From the NCBI RefSeq assembly GCF_017114945.1, contig NZ_JABXKQ010000116.1:1-64000 (forward strand): a stretch of DNA of 64,000 nucleotides. Reading direction: 5' to 3'. This stretch comes from Nostoc sp. JL34 (GTDB taxonomy: Bacteria; Cyanobacteriota; Cyanobacteriia; Cyanobacteriales; Nostocaceae). The position numbers were made by a program, and so were the translations under genes. A model generated the notes under the pieces. It saw only the letters and a list, made by a program, of their open reading frames with translations, made no database searches and had not been told where the DNA came from. This document shows, one piece after another, positions 35,075 to 44,953 of this stretch (position 1 is the stretch's first letter; each line of letters begins with the position of its first letter).

Positions 35075-36469
35075 TTACTGATTTTCGTACGCCCCAATAT
35101 CATATGCACCACGAGCAGGACGAGGGTTATCTGCATAATCAGTTTTCAAATCCTTCCAATAGTAACCCCTGTTGATCGCCGGACTCGTTGCCTTCAGTCT
35201 AAAGTCAGCAGTTGAGGGATTTACAAACTGTGGGTCTGCAATAATATCGTTAGATCCCATCGCACCGATCACGACACCATTGGGGTAAAGATTGTAGTTA
35301 TAGGTGACGTTGGAATTCTTCACGTTGGTGCTTGCATTTTTACCAGCAGGACCATAAATAATGTTATTGAAAATCTTGACATCAGATGAATAACCAGCAT
35401 AGATTTGCCCTTTTGTAAGGTTCGGACTTTGCTGATTCAAATATGCCGTGTTATTGACAATATCGACATGCTCACTTTCATGGGCATGAATACCCGAACC
35501 GCCATTCTTGTAGCTAATATTGTTTGCAATTAAAGTCCGTCCTCTATATGCACCATTTGGACCTTGTTTTGAAAGATCGACAATAATCCCATTACCGTCT
35601 GTAATAATTCCCCGTTCAATCCAGGGAACATACATGCGATTGTTGTAGACCCTGTTGTTGGTAACGAACATCTTGTATCCCTGGTTGTTGTCAGAATTCC
35701 GATTCTTCAAGAATGAAATACCGCTAGTCCCATAGACACCATACCAGGAGTTATTAAACACTGTATTACTATCCACCTTCACGTAATCAGCCGAAATTAC
35801 TGATATACCAGCTCCTCCACAGTCATGCACTTTGTTGTTTAAAATATTTATGTGATGAACAGAACTATTGCGTCCGTCAATACTGATGCAGTTTCCGTTT
35901 GTACGCGGATTTGATGTATTAGTCTTCTGACTTAATGCATAATCAACGCTTATATTGGCATTGTCCCCTATAACCTCTAGCCCGTTGATCTCGATATACG
36001 AAACTCCATTTGATAACCCAATGCCACTCCATGTATTGTGTCGAATTTTTGGGAAATGCCCAGGATATGCTTTATACCTAATCCATGCATTTGCGTTTCC
36101 AGAACGTTTAATAGTTACGACACTCCCACTTTGCCCTATATTTTTGTATTCTCCATTCATAATCAATACTGTGTCGCCAGGGTCGGTAAGATTTGCCGCC
36201 CTTTGAATTGTCTTAAAGGGCGATGAAGTAGAAAGTCCGCTATTGCTGTCGTTTCCAGTACCACTAACATAATATGTTGTCGCGGTTGAAACCGCGCTGA
36301 TCAGCTTGCGGCTAGGTAGTGGCATTTCTCGATCAGTGGATGTGGATGACTGACGAACATCTTTAACTAAAGACTCTGTTATTCTCTCTGCTTGAACCAG
36401 ACCTGTTAATGCCCAGGGAAGTACAAGAGATGCGCTCAAACTAAGAAAACCTAAACCATGAATCATCAT
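35075..36469 (-). CDS. Secreted right-handed parallel beta-helix protein
   Basis: An exported protein of 465 residues from the ATG at 36469. The signal peptide is MMIHGLGFLSLSASLVLPWA with cleavage near VQA-E. The mature part begins TTYYVSGTGNDSNSGLSTSS PF, the DUF1565-like start typical of pectate-lyase-like beta-helices, and continues with many short N-rich repeats (for example VHHINILNNKVHDCGGAG and HVDIVNNTAYL). Such folds include polysaccharide lyases, epimerases and tailspike-like hydrolases. Beside an exopolysaccharide cluster, modification or trimming of the polymer is a fair guess. Catalytic residues cannot be assigned by eye. The frame extends to a TTG at 36502. Confidence 0.82.
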   Translation of the reverse strand: MMIHGLGFLSLSASLVLPWALTGLVQAERITESLVKDVRQSSTSTDREMPLPSRKLISAVSTATTYYVSGTGNDSNSGLSTSSPFKTIQRAANLTDPGDTVLIMNGEYKNIGQSGSVVTIKRSGNANAWIRYKAYPGHFPKIRHNTWSGIGLSNGVSYIEINGLEVIGDNANISVDYALSQKTNTSNPRTNGNCISIDGRNSSVHHINILNNKVHDCGGAGISVISADYVKVDSNTVFNNSWYGVYGTSGISFLKNRNSDNNQGYKMFVTNNRVYNNRMYVPWIERGIITDGNGIIVDLSKQGPNGAYRGRTLIANNISYKNGGSGIHAHESEHVDIVNNTAYLNQQSPNLTKGQIYAGYSSDVKIFNNIIYGPAGKNASTNVKNSNVTYNYNLYPNGVVIGAMGSNDIIADPQFVNPSTADFRLKATSPAINRGYYWKDLKTDYADNPRPARGAYDIGAYENQ

Positions 36470-37577
36470 AGGGAAAAAATAGGGTATGTTGCAAAAACTC
36501 AATCGTCAACGGTCAGTAACTCTAGCCTTAGTTAGTAACTCAGTTTTGGATACGGTCGTGTAACTGCCATTTGTAAGTTTATACACGGTTTTCTAGGTTA
36601 ACACCTGCGGATTTTCGCGTAAATATGGCTGAAATCCTTTTTTAGCCTATATTTCAAAAAAATACAGCTATCTGGTAAAACTACTGAAAAAAGTTTTTCA
36701 GTATCTAGGACTACCGCATTAATGGACACTAAACAACCGTACAAATGGCGTTATTTCCAATTCGACATCATTCTACTGTGTATACGCGATATCTGTGTTT
36801 TAGATAGTATATCTGTCATCAATAAGTTAATTTACTTAAACAATTCTTATGATAATAAGAATCACTGAATAGAAAAAAGCAAGGCAGAGACTAGTACTTA
36901 TCGCCTCTGCCCTCTAAAATGTTCTCATTATCATAATCAATTCGAGTCCCTAAGACAAAGTTTGCAAAAACCTATCAATGTAGATTGTAAGTTTTCCGTG
37001 AAGGTTTATAATATTTGTCAATGAGTAACATTACTTAATTTTTTTATAAAGATGGCGGATACAAAATATAATTTTGGAGGTAGCAATGCCCTCTGATGCA
37101 TCCGCTATGCATAGCTTGTTTAAGAATAAAGTTACGGTGGGCTACGCCTAAGCCACAATGGAAAACCAGTTCCTACTCTTGTCTTCTCCTGTAGTCGAGG
37201 TAGCGCGTAGCTAGCTGGCCTGTATAAGTACAAGAACGCCTATTCTAGACTATAAGTTTTTCTTTGAAATGAGAGACACTTTGCATAGCTATGCTTCTCT
37301 GTAAGAGTATGGCTCTATGCGCCATTTATTCTTGCTCTCAAAAGGCAGTACAAGAGTTAATTTAATACTGCCATTATTGTTTTCTACAGCAATCCTAATT
37401 AAATCGTGAGAAAATACGGAGATAAATACGCATTTATAAGCTTTTTAGCTTTTTTATCTCTCATGAATGATTAAGTAGGGCTATATTAACTCTTGAATAT
37501 TAAGCGATTCAAGGAAAGTGCAATTTTAGGGACGAAGAGGGTTGATCAACGCCCCCAATTTGCATCTATCTCTTAAA
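36470..37577. other. 1.1-kb non-coding region with hairpins and repeats
   Basis: Contains a small hairpin (ATTCTTAT/ATAAGAAT, 36843-36862), a minus-strand terminator (36883-36911), a 21-codon plus-strand frame with a good ribosome binding site (37086-37151), and dispersed-repeat pieces near 37135-37215 (GGGCTACGCC, GTAGCGCGTAGC). No recognised gene. Confidence 0.55.
36871..36911 (-). terminator. Rho-independent terminator, minus strand
   Basis: Read on the minus strand: GGCAGAG (36911-36905), 15-nt loop, CTCTGCC (36889-36883), then TTGCTTTTTTCT. It is about 670 bp downstream of the end of the Wza-like gene, which suggests either a long 3' region or an additional short minus-strand transcript. 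Confidence 0.6.
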
Positions 37578-39053
37578 CTAGAGCCCGAAAACGTTCAGAA
37601 GATTAAGGATAATACCTAAAGGTCCAGTTATAGTGTTTATGGTATCGCCAGTCTTAGCTGAACCAGATCGATTGACTAGCACAACGTCATTATTGCGGAG
37701 TATAGGATTAGTTTGCTCATTAATCCCAGCCGAGAAATCCACTTTTACTATACGTTTAGTGACAGAACCATTAGGGTTAAGGCGAATCAAATCAACAGCA
37801 TCGCTGCTAGCTCTGGCATCATTAAATCCGCCAGCGGCGAGTATAGCTTGATTTAAAGAGCTATTCGGCTGAATATCTGTTAACCCTGGTCTTTTAACTT
37901 CGCCTACCACACCAACTTGAATGCGTGTAGGAGACAAAGTAGTAGTAGCTAATTGAGTAGCTTCTGCGGGGTTAATTTCAGTTGCCGTCGGAATAACAAT
38001 CGTATCTCCATCTTGCACAATGATGTCTTGATTGGCGTCACCACTCTGCAATAGTTGCCAAAGATTAATATCTATAGCTTGTTCTGAGCCAGTTCTTGTA
38101 GGTCGGCGTAGCTTGAGATTACGAACATCAGCCTGTGCTGTAATTCCCCCAGCTAGTTGAATTACCCGCGTTACATTTGGTAGACCAGAGGGAGAAGCAG
38201 TGCCACTATTACTATTAGCGGTTGCGCCCCCCTGAGCATCTGTGTTGCCTGGGGTGACAAGATAAGAACCGGGACGGTTAACTTCACCGATAATTGTTAC
38301 TGTGCGAGGTGTGGTTTGGCTAGCAGCAAAGTTAGATGCAAATATATTGCGCGATTCTGCCACGTTAAAGTTGGTTGCAGTTGGCACAACTATGGTGTCT
38401 CCATCCCGCAAGGTAATATCCTGTGATAACCTGCCTGTTTGAATGAGTTCTTTTAAATTTATGGTGACGGCTTGCTCTGAAGAACGTCCTATTTTACGCC
38501 GTAATTGAACTTGAGTTACATCCGCAGCTAGGGTTACCCCTTGTGCTGTTGTCAATGCGGCTAATACAGTGGGGTATTGTACACCTGGATTGTCTCCAGC
38601 GCCTCCGCTCAAGCTTAGAGTGTAAGCTCCTGGACGTGTTACCTCTCCAGCAACGAAAACATTGATGGGACGAGGTGATAATAAATTGACTGAGATTAAG
38701 GGACGTTTGAGGAAGCGAGCATATCTTCTAGCAATTTCGTCAGCAGCCTGTTCACTTGTTAGACCGGAGACTGAGACACTGCCAATTAAAGGTAGGTTGA
38801 TTGCTCCACCTGGGGGAATTTGGTATTCACCTGTATATTCAGGTACTTCAAATACATTTACACGGATGCGATCGCCCCCTCCTAATGAATAATTAGTATC
38901 TATTGGCGTTTGTATGGTTGATGGTTGTGTATTTGGTGGTAATGGTTGTCCTTGAGCTAGACTGGCAGATGACACAGCGGCATTGACAGCAGTTAAAAAA
39001 GCCATACCCACAGCTGGCTGAATTAGGAATTTAGACAAACTTTTGTTAAGCAT
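37578..39053 (-). CDS. Wza-like outer-membrane polysaccharide export protein
   Basis: An export-channel protein of the OPX family, 491 residues from the ATG at 39053 (AGGT five bases upstream; the frame also runs to a TTG at 39083). A signal peptide ends near SLAQG. The polysaccharide export domain starts YSLGGGDRIRVNVFEVPEYT, with GEYQIPPGGAINLPLIGSV; three SLBB-type segments follow, each opening with a GEV..PG motif (VAGEVTRPGAYTL, IIGEVNRPGSYLV, VVGEVKRPGLTDI). It should pair with the Wzc-like protein to carry the polymer across the outer membrane. No lipobox is obvious. It is transcribed opposite to the main cluster. Confidence 0.92.
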   Translation of the reverse strand: MLNKSLSKFLIQPAVGMAFLTAVNAAVSSASLAQGQPLPPNTQPSTIQTPIDTNYSLGGGDRIRVNVFEVPEYTGEYQIPPGGAINLPLIGSVSVSGLTSEQAADEIARRYARFLKRPLISVNLLSPRPINVFVAGEVTRPGAYTLSLSGGAGDNPGVQYPTVLAALTTAQGVTLAADVTQVQLRRKIGRSSEQAVTINLKELIQTGRLSQDITLRDGDTIVVPTATNFNVAESRNIFASNFAASQTTPRTVTIIGEVNRPGSYLVTPGNTDAQGGATANSNSGTASPSGLPNVTRVIQLAGGITAQADVRNLKLRRPTRTGSEQAIDINLWQLLQSGDANQDIIVQDGDTIVIPTATEINPAEATQLATTTLSPTRIQVGVVGEVKRPGLTDIQPNSSLNQAILAAGGFNDARASSDAVDLIRLNPNGSVTKRIVKVDFSAGINEQTNPILRNNDVVLVNRSGSAKTGDTINTITGPLGIILNLLNVFGL

Positions 39054-39552
39054 ATTTACCTGAGACTCTGAAACTACGATCAATAAAGTACTGTCTAAAC
39101 ATTTTTATTTTGACTATACCTAAGTATTCAAGTTCCCCGACACTCTTATTTTCCTAGAAAAGTGTGATTTTCCGGAGGAAATTTGTTTATTGAATTTAAA
39201 TTTTTAGTGAAGTTAGCTTAAAGTTAATGTTGCTTGAATAGAGCAATATCAAAAAATATAGGATTTACACAAATAAACGCAGTTTATACAATAAATTATT
39301 TGTTAGGCAACAATCAAGTAGTCACGAATAAAGTTTTCTTGTCAAAGTTAATTTCATGACATTTAAAATCTGCAATGAGTAGTAAGAGAATACTAAAATT
39401 AGGAACAAGTTCATTAAATAAATACAAATAACCTTGAAAAGATGTCGGAATTTTATTTTTTGTGGGTTGTGTTGGGCAAAGAGAACTCAAAAAGGCAGAA
39501 TTTTGGGTTTTGTTCTTCAAGCCAGTCGACAATTTACTATTTGGCAACAAGA
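39054..39552. other. Intergenic region
   Basis: AT-rich DNA holding the promoter of the Wza-like gene. A TTG-started minus-strand frame (39314-39550) directly after the ABC gene has no recognised homology and is not called. Confidence 0.5.
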
Positions 39553-40536
39553 CTAATTCAATGAGTTGTTTTTTCTTTGGATTTGTTGAATAAAAAATTC
39601 TTCTAGGGAGTGACGTGACAAGTTCATGGCGATAATTTTACCTTCCATGAGACGAAGACTGGCAAGAAAATCATAGTAATCATCTTGTAGTGTACCGTGC
39701 CAGGAACCATCAGGCTCAAAGATGAGAGTGGGTATCCATTTTTTGAGAATTTCCCAGTCACCACCTCGACCTTTGACGTGATATGTATTTTTTCCGCCTA
39801 AGAGTTCATTGAGAGAACCAGAGCAAATTAGTTCACCTTGAGCGAGGATGGCAATGCGATCGCAAATCTGTTCTACTTCACTCAGAATGTGACTATTAAA
39901 AAAAATCGTCTTCCCAGCGGCTTTGAGCGCTAGGATAATTTCTCGCATTTGGTAGCGTCCCACCGGATCAAGCCCAGACATAGGTTCATCCAGAAAAACT
40001 AAATCTGGCTCATTAATTAATGCCTGTGCCATACCAACACGCTGTAGCATTCCTTTGGAATAGCGACGCAGCAGCTTTTTACGAGCGTCGGCTTGCGATA
40101 AACCCACTAATTCCAGCAGTTGGGGAATACGTTGGCGTTGGACACTTTGGGGAATTTGGAATAGCCCAGCGGCTAACTGCAAAAATTCCCAGCCAGTGAG
40201 ATAGTCATACAAGTAGGGATTTTCTGGTAGATAGCCGATATGTTGCTTAACGTTGCGATCGCCTATTGGCTTACCCAACAATGATCCTCGTCCAGAGGTG
40301 GGATGAATAATTCCCAGCAATAATTTTAAAAGGGTGGTTTTACCAGCACCGTTAGGCCCCAGCAACCCAAAGGTTTCGCCTTTGTAAACCGTTAAAGAAC
40401 AGTTTTTGAGAGATACAACTTTTTGATTTAGCCAAAAACCAGTACGATAGACTTTTCGCAACTCAGAAGTTAGGACTACTGGCGGAATGTCGGTCGTATT
40501 GAGTTGAGAATCAGGGTCATCTGCAACAGACTTCAT
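39553..40536 (-). CDS. ABC transporter ATP-binding protein
   Basis: A 327-residue ATPase of the ABC-2/CcmA-like type. Walker A GPNGAGKTTLLK, Q-loop region YLPENPYLYDYLTG, signature RRYSKGMLQRVGMAQAL, Walker B LVFLDEPMSGLDP and the switch His in FNSHILSEVE are all present. The C-terminal extension of about 90 residues is common in the exporter group. No permease gene is adjacent, so the substrate is unknown; the partner must lie elsewhere. Confidence 0.93.
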   Translation of the reverse strand: MKSVADDPDSQLNTTDIPPVVLTSELRKVYRTGFWLNQKVVSLKNCSLTVYKGETFGLLGPNGAGKTTLLKLLLGIIHPTSGRGSLLGKPIGDRNVKQHIGYLPENPYLYDYLTGWEFLQLAAGLFQIPQSVQRQRIPQLLELVGLSQADARKKLLRRYSKGMLQRVGMAQALINEPDLVFLDEPMSGLDPVGRYQMREIILALKAAGKTIFFNSHILSEVEQICDRIAILAQGELICSGSLNELLGGKNTYHVKGRGGDWEILKKWIPTLIFEPDGSWHGTLQDDYYDFLASLRLMEGKIIAMNLSRHSLEEFFIQQIQRKNNSLN

Positions 40537-40627
40537 CTCGGTTAAATCACCATTTACCAGCTTGATATTAATTACAAGTTACCCGATAGGCTGATAATAA
40601 CCATCAACAACTGGTGTGTCAATTATC

Positions 40628-40713
40628 GGGGACTGGGAACTGGGGACTGAGGAATAGGAGGATCAGGAAGACAAGAAAGACTACTAAACCCAATGCCCAA
40701 TGCCCAATGCCCA
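40628..40713. repeat. CCCAATG and GGGACTG heptamer tracts
   Basis: GGGACTGGGAACTGGGGACT (about 40628-40650) and a run of CCCAATG heptamers (40689-40713) between the ABC ATPase and hisB genes; STRR type. Confidence 0.8.
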
Positions 40714-40715
40714 TT

Positions 40716-41351
40716 TCATAGAACGCCCTTAGAACTGGGAATTATGCCAGCACGACGGGGGTCGATTTCCACAGCTAGCCGTGTTGCTCTTGCAAAGGCT
40801 TTAAATGTCGCTTCAATGATGTGATGGGAATTAATGCCATCCAGTTGCCGAATGTGCAATGTCATTTGGCTATGGTTTACCAAAGCCACAAAAAATTCTC
40901 GCACCAGTTGGGTGTCATAGGTTCCTACTCGCTGAGTAGGAATTTGCAAGCCATAGCTGAGGTGAGGACGGCCGGAAAAGTCTAGCGCTACCTGAACTAA
41001 GGCTTCATCGAGTGGTGCAAGAAAATTACCAAAGCGGATAATGCCTTTTCTGTCGCCTAGTGCCTGGTTAAAAGCTTGCCCTAAAGTAATGCCGACATCT
41101 TCATTGGTGTGATGATCGTCAATTTCCCAGTCTCCCTTGGCTTGGACATCTATATCAATCAGCCCGTGGGAGGCAATTTGATGCAACATGTGATCCAAAA
41201 ACGGAACACCTGTTGCTGCTGTGCAAGTCCCTCTACCATCCAGGTTGATGGTAACTTGCACATTAGTTTCACCAGTGATGCGCTGAACAGTGGCAATCCG
41301 AGGGGTTTTGGTTGACTGGTCGTAGTTTGAATTAATTTTGCTGATTTGCAT
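40716..41351 (-). CDS. hisB: Imidazoleglycerol-phosphate dehydratase
   Basis: Dehydrates imidazole glycerol phosphate to imidazole acetol phosphate, in histidine synthesis. The 211 residues are the monofunctional form, without the phosphatase domain of the enterobacterial fusion. The manganese-binding His motifs are visible: [23 protein letters not shown] and [16 protein letters not shown]. It is followed downstream by the ABC ATPase and preceded by fabI, all on the minus strand, with repeat-rich spacers of more than 100 bp; co-transcription is uncertain. Confidence 0.98.
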   Translation of the reverse strand: MQISKINSNYDQSTKTPRIATVQRITGETNVQVTINLDGRGTCTAATGVPFLDHMLHQIASHGLIDIDVQAKGDWEIDDHHTNEDVGITLGQAFNQALGDRKGIIRFGNFLAPLDEALVQVALDFSGRPHLSYGLQIPTQRVGTYDTQLVREFFVALVNHSQMTLHIRQLDGINSHHIIEATFKAFARATRLAVEIDPRRAGIIPSSKGVL

Positions 41352-41461
41352 GGGAAATAGGGCATGGGGAATAGGGCATGGGGCATGGAGAATGAAAAAT
41401 GGACAAGAATTTTACTAATACTCAATTCCCAATGCCCAATCCCCAATGCCCCATGCCCAAA
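41352..41461. repeat. GGGCATG/CCCAATG heptamer tracts
   Basis: Complementary low-complexity strings (GGGCATGGGGAATAGGGCAT near 41361, CCCAATGCCCAATCCCCAAT near 41428) fill the hisB-fabI spacer and can pair with one another. Confidence 0.8.
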
Positions 41462-41466
41462 TTATC

Positions 41467-42243
41467 TTACATTCCCATAATTTCATATCCTGCATCTACA
41501 TACAGAATTTGTCCGGTAATGCCGGTGGACAAATCACTACACAAGAAAGCCGCAGCGTTGCCCACTTCTAACTGAGTGACGGTGCGTCGTAGGGGAGCTA
41601 CTTCTTCTACATGATGGATCATATCCAAAATCCCACCCACTGCTGAAGATGCCAAAGTGCGGATCGGGCCTGCGGAGATAGCATTCACACGGATATTTTG
41701 TGGCCCTAGTTCAGCAGCCAAGTAACGCACACTCATTTCTAACCCCGCCTTGGCAATTCCCATAACGTTGTAGTTGGGGATTGCTCTGACACCACCTAAA
41801 TATGTCAGGGTGACGATACTACCCCCCTCTGTCATTAAAGGTTTGGCTAAACCACTTAATTGCACTAGTGAATAAGTACTGATTTCTAAAGCGGTGTTGA
41901 AGCCAGAACGAGAGGTTTGGCTGAAATCTCCAGTTAAATCGTCTTTGCTGGCAAAGGCCAGACAGTGGATGAGGATATCTAGCTTTCCCCACTGATCGCG
42001 GATTGTTTCAAAGGTAGATTTAATTTGGTCTTCATCTTGGACATTACAAGGAAGAAACAAGCTGGGGTTAAGAGGTTCTACCAACTCCGCGACTTTTTTC
42101 TCCATTTTGCCGCGTTCATCCGGCAGGTAGGTAATACCCAGGTTTGCTCCGGCTTTGTGCAGCTGTTGGGCGATGCCCCAGGCGATCGAGCGGTTATTGG
42201 CAATACCTGTAACAAGGGCATTTTTTCCAGTCAGATTTAGCAT
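41467..42243 (-). CDS. fabI: Enoyl-[acyl-carrier-protein] reductase (NADH)
   Basis: Catalyses the last reductive step of each fatty acid elongation cycle. 258 residues, normal for FabI. The N-terminal GIANNRSIAWGIAQQLHKAG is the typical cofactor-binding start (G-x5-SIAWG), DILIHCLAFA follows, and the catalytic Tyr/Lys pattern is in YNVMGIAKAGLE. It is divergent from ntcA with about 380 bp between starts. Confidence 0.97.
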   Translation of the reverse strand: MLNLTGKNALVTGIANNRSIAWGIAQQLHKAGANLGITYLPDERGKMEKKVAELVEPLNPSLFLPCNVQDEDQIKSTFETIRDQWGKLDILIHCLAFASKDDLTGDFSQTSRSGFNTALEISTYSLVQLSGLAKPLMTEGGSIVTLTYLGGVRAIPNYNVMGIAKAGLEMSVRYLAAELGPQNIRVNAISAGPIRTLASSAVGGILDMIHHVEEVAPLRRTVTQLEVGNAAAFLCSDLSTGITGQILYVDAGYEIMGM

Positions 42244-42622
42244 AGAAATTGTTAATGCGATCGATCATTAGGAGCATACTAGAATCTGAGCCACGTTTTG
42301 TCTTTGTTTTATACAGGATTTGCAAAAATGAATATTGATAAGGGTGTTTGCTGTGACAAAAATCTTGATTTTTTATAAAGATATTCTCAAGATATCTTTA
42401 TTTGTTCTTCAAAAAACCTTTTGAATACAGCTATTGGAACTACTTATCAACAATTAGTAGCTGAAAGGATCAACAATTATGTATCATTGTAAACAAAGAG
42501 TTATGAAGAGATTAGTTTGAGTATAGGAAAGTACAGAAAGGTTGACGGTGCTTTATTCATTTTTCGGGTGTATTCTTAGGTAATCAGTTTTTGTTTTTCC
42601 GGCATTGGGTAGGGGAAGGGAG
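42244..42622. promoter_or_regulatory. fabI-ntcA intergenic regulatory region
   Basis: Contains a 10-bp hairpin ATAAAGATAT/ATATCTTTAT (42375-42401) and the NtcA box at 42521-42534. Promoters of both divergent genes must lie here. Confidence 0.6.
42521..42534 (+). promoter_or_regulatory. NtcA-binding site (GTA-N8-TAC)
   Basis: The sequence GTATAGGAAAGTAC is an exact match to the GTA-N8-TAC consensus, 88 bp upstream of the ntcA ATG. Downstream TATTC-type sequences (42554-42576) could serve as the -10 element, although their spacing is not the ideal 22-23 bp. NtcA is known to activate its own gene in heterocystous cyanobacteria, so the position is functionally sensible. Confidence 0.7.
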
Positions 42623-43294
42623 ATGATCGTGACACAAGATAAAGCCCTAGCAAATGTTTTTCGTCAGATGGCGACCGGGGCGTTTCCGCCAGTTGTGGAA
42701 ACGTTTGAACGCAATAAAACGATCTTTTTTCCTGGCGATCCTGCCGAACGAGTTTATTTTCTTTTGAAAGGTGCTGTTAAACTTTCCAGGGTGTACGAGG
42801 CAGGAGAGGAAATAACGGTAGCGCTGCTGCGGGAAAATAGTGTTTTTGGTGTATTGTCATTGCTGACAGGAAATAAGTCGGATCGGTTTTACCATGCGGT
42901 TGCATTTACTCCTGTGGAATTACTGTCAGCACCAATTGAACAAGTGGAGCTAGCACTCAAGGAAAATCCAGAATTATCAATGTTAATGCTGCGAGGTCTG
43001 TCTTCGCGAATTTTACAGACGGAGATGATGATTGAAACTCTTGCTCACCGAGATATGGGTTCTAGGTTGGTGAGTTTTTTATTAATTCTTTGTCGGGATT
43101 TTGGCGTTCCTTGTGCAGATGGGATCACTATTGATTTGAAGTTATCTCATCAAGCGATCGCAGAAGCAATTGGTTCAACTCGTGTTACCGTTACTAGACT
43201 ATTGGGAGATTTGCGTGAGAAAAAGATGATTTCTATCCACAAAAAGAAGATTACTGTGCATAAACCTGTTACCTTAAGTAGGCAGTTCACATAA
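42623..43294 (+). CDS. ntcA: Global nitrogen regulator NtcA
   Basis: CRP/FNR-family transcription factor that senses 2-oxoglutarate and controls nitrogen assimilation and heterocyst development. From the ATG at 42623 (after GGGGAAGGGAG) it is 223 residues, the standard length; an upstream TTG at 42605 would add six residues. The effector domain carries [20 protein letters not shown] and [10 protein letters not shown]; the C-terminal helix-turn-helix is [20 protein letters not shown]. Its own promoter has an NtcA box. Confidence 0.99.
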   Translation: MIVTQDKALANVFRQMATGAFPPVVETFERNKTIFFPGDPAERVYFLLKGAVKLSRVYEAGEEITVALLRENSVFGVLSLLTGNKSDRFYHAVAFTPVELLSAPIEQVELALKENPELSMLMLRGLSSRILQTEMMIETLAHRDMGSRLVSFLLILCRDFGVPCADGITIDLKLSHQAIAEAIGSTRVTVTRLLGDLREKKMISIHKKKITVHKPVTLSRQFT

Positions 43295-43462
43295 AAACAA
43301 TTGGAGAAAGGGGAGTCGGCGCGTGTTGTGTTTTGAAAAATGACACTAATAGCTAGAGGGAAATCTAAAATTGAGTAATTTCAGCTATTGCCAATTTCCA
43401 CTTCTCCACAGACAATGCTTAAAAGTAGTAGGCTGTATCTGGAAGGATTTCGGTAGCTAAAG

Positions 43463-44953
43463 ATGACCACCGGATACATCCTCATCGCTGCAATTTTAAT
43501 TCTGGGAGGCGTAATTGCAACCGTGGGCGATCGCATCGGCACACGAGTTGGCAAAGCCCGCCTCTCACTTTTTAAGCTTCGTCCAAAAAACACCGCTGTA
43601 CTGGTCACTATTTTTACGGGTGGCTTGATTTCAGCATCAACTTTAGGGATTTTATTCGCTGCCGACGAAGGCTTGCGAAAAGGAGTCTTTGAGTTAGAAG
43701 ATATTCAAACAGACCTCAGACAGAAGCGGGAACAGCTAAAAACCGCAGAAACTCAGAAAAGTCAGGTAGAGGGTGAGCTAAACCAAGCAAGAATTGCCCA
43801 AGCAAAGGCACAACAAGATTTGCAGGCAATTAATCAATCTTTGCAGGCCGCGAATGCCAAACAACGCCAAACACAAGCTCAGTTGAACCGTACTATTAGT
43901 CAACAAGCCCAAACCCAAACTCAACTCCAACGCACTCAAGGGCAGCTAGATCAGGTTGTAACTCAGTACCAAAAAGCTATAGCTGAATTGCAAAGCGTTT
44001 ACAACCAGAGAAAGGAACTACAGGCAGCAGTTGAACTACTGAAGACAGAACGTCAACGACTGTATGCGGAAGCAAAAAAAGCCATTGACGAAGCCAAAAC
44101 AGCAATTGAAAAACGCGATCGCGAACTTGCTAACCGTCAAGAAGCTATAGAACAGCGCGATCAAAAAATTTCCCAATTGGATCAACTAATTCAAAAGCGC
44201 AATCTAGAAGTTGCAGCACGAGAGCAAGTGATTGCCAAGCGGGAATCTCGCCTCAAAGAGTTGGAAGCACAACAGGAGCAACTAGAACAGGAAGTTGCAA
44301 GGCTGGAAAAATATTATCAGTCCTACCGCGACCTGCGTCTGGGTAAGCTAGCCTTAGTTCGTGGTCAAGTTCTGTCCGCGGCTGTAATTCGTGTTACCCA
44401 ACCTGCTGCTGCTCGCCAAGCAGTGATACAACTTTTACAAGAGGCGAATCGCAACGCCAACCTGGAATTAAGTGAGCCTGGTGCAAATCCTGCAAATGTA
44501 GAGTTACTGCGTGTGACCCAGGATAGAGTTGACCAATTGAGCAAGCAGATTGGCGATGGTCAAGAATACGTGGTGCGAATTTTCTCTGCTGGTAATTACG
44601 TCAGGGGAGAAAAGCAGATAGAATTTTTCGCCGATACAGCCCGGAATCAATTGGTTTTTTCGGGGGGTGCAGTGCTGGCCACAACGACTGCCGATTCCAA
44701 AACCATGACATCCTATCAGTTACAGCAGCGGCTGGAAATACTGATTTCTGCTTCCCAATTTCGTGCCCGTAATGCCGGAATTGTCGAAAATGTGCAAGTA
44801 GAAGGGACTTTTCTGCGCTTTGTTACCCAATTAAGACAGTATAATCAGCCACTGGAAATCAAAGCGATCGCAGCAGAGGACACTTATACAGCCGGGCCAT
44901 TGAGGGTAAAATTAGTGGCAATAGTCAATGGGAAAATAATTTTTAGTACTTAA
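43463..44953 (+). CDS. DUF3084 coiled-coil membrane protein
   Basis: A 496-residue cyanobacterial protein of unknown function. Two N-terminal membrane helices (about 5-21 and 46-66) flank the family signature GDRIGTRVGKARLSLFKLRP. A long Gln/Glu/Lys-rich coiled coil spans about 77-295, then a globular C-terminal domain. The length and order match DUF3084 proteins. It is followed by the YqgF-like nuclease gene about 350 bp downstream on the same strand. Confidence 0.9.
   Translation: MTTGYILIAAILILGGVIATVGDRIGTRVGKARLSLFKLRPKNTAVLVTIFTGGLISASTLGILFAADEGLRKGVFELEDIQTDLRQKREQLKTAETQKSQVEGELNQARIAQAKAQQDLQAINQSLQAANAKQRQTQAQLNRTISQQAQTQTQLQRTQGQLDQVVTQYQKAIAELQSVYNQRKELQAAVELLKTERQRLYAEAKKAIDEAKTAIEKRDRELANRQEAIEQRDQKISQLDQLIQKRNLEVAAREQVIAKRESRLKELEAQQEQLEQEVARLEKYYQSYRDLRLGKLALVRGQVLSAAVIRVTQPAAARQAVIQLLQEANRNANLELSEPGANPANVELLRVTQDRVDQLSKQIGDGQEYVVRIFSAGNYVRGEKQIEFFADTARNQLVFSGGAVLATTTADSKTMTSYQLQQRLEILISASQFRARNAGIVENVQVEGTFLRFVTQLRQYNQPLEIKAIAAEDTYTAGPLRVKLVAIVNGKIIFST

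Noticed and set aside
36935..36960. TTCGAGTCC string resembling a tRNA T-loop
   Set aside because: Flanks do not pair as a T-stem and no acceptor or anticodon stem could be placed.
39314..39550. 78-residue minus-strand frame directly after the ABC ATPase gene
   Set aside because: TTG start, no ribosome binding site, biased composition and no recognisable family; position after the stop is probably chance.
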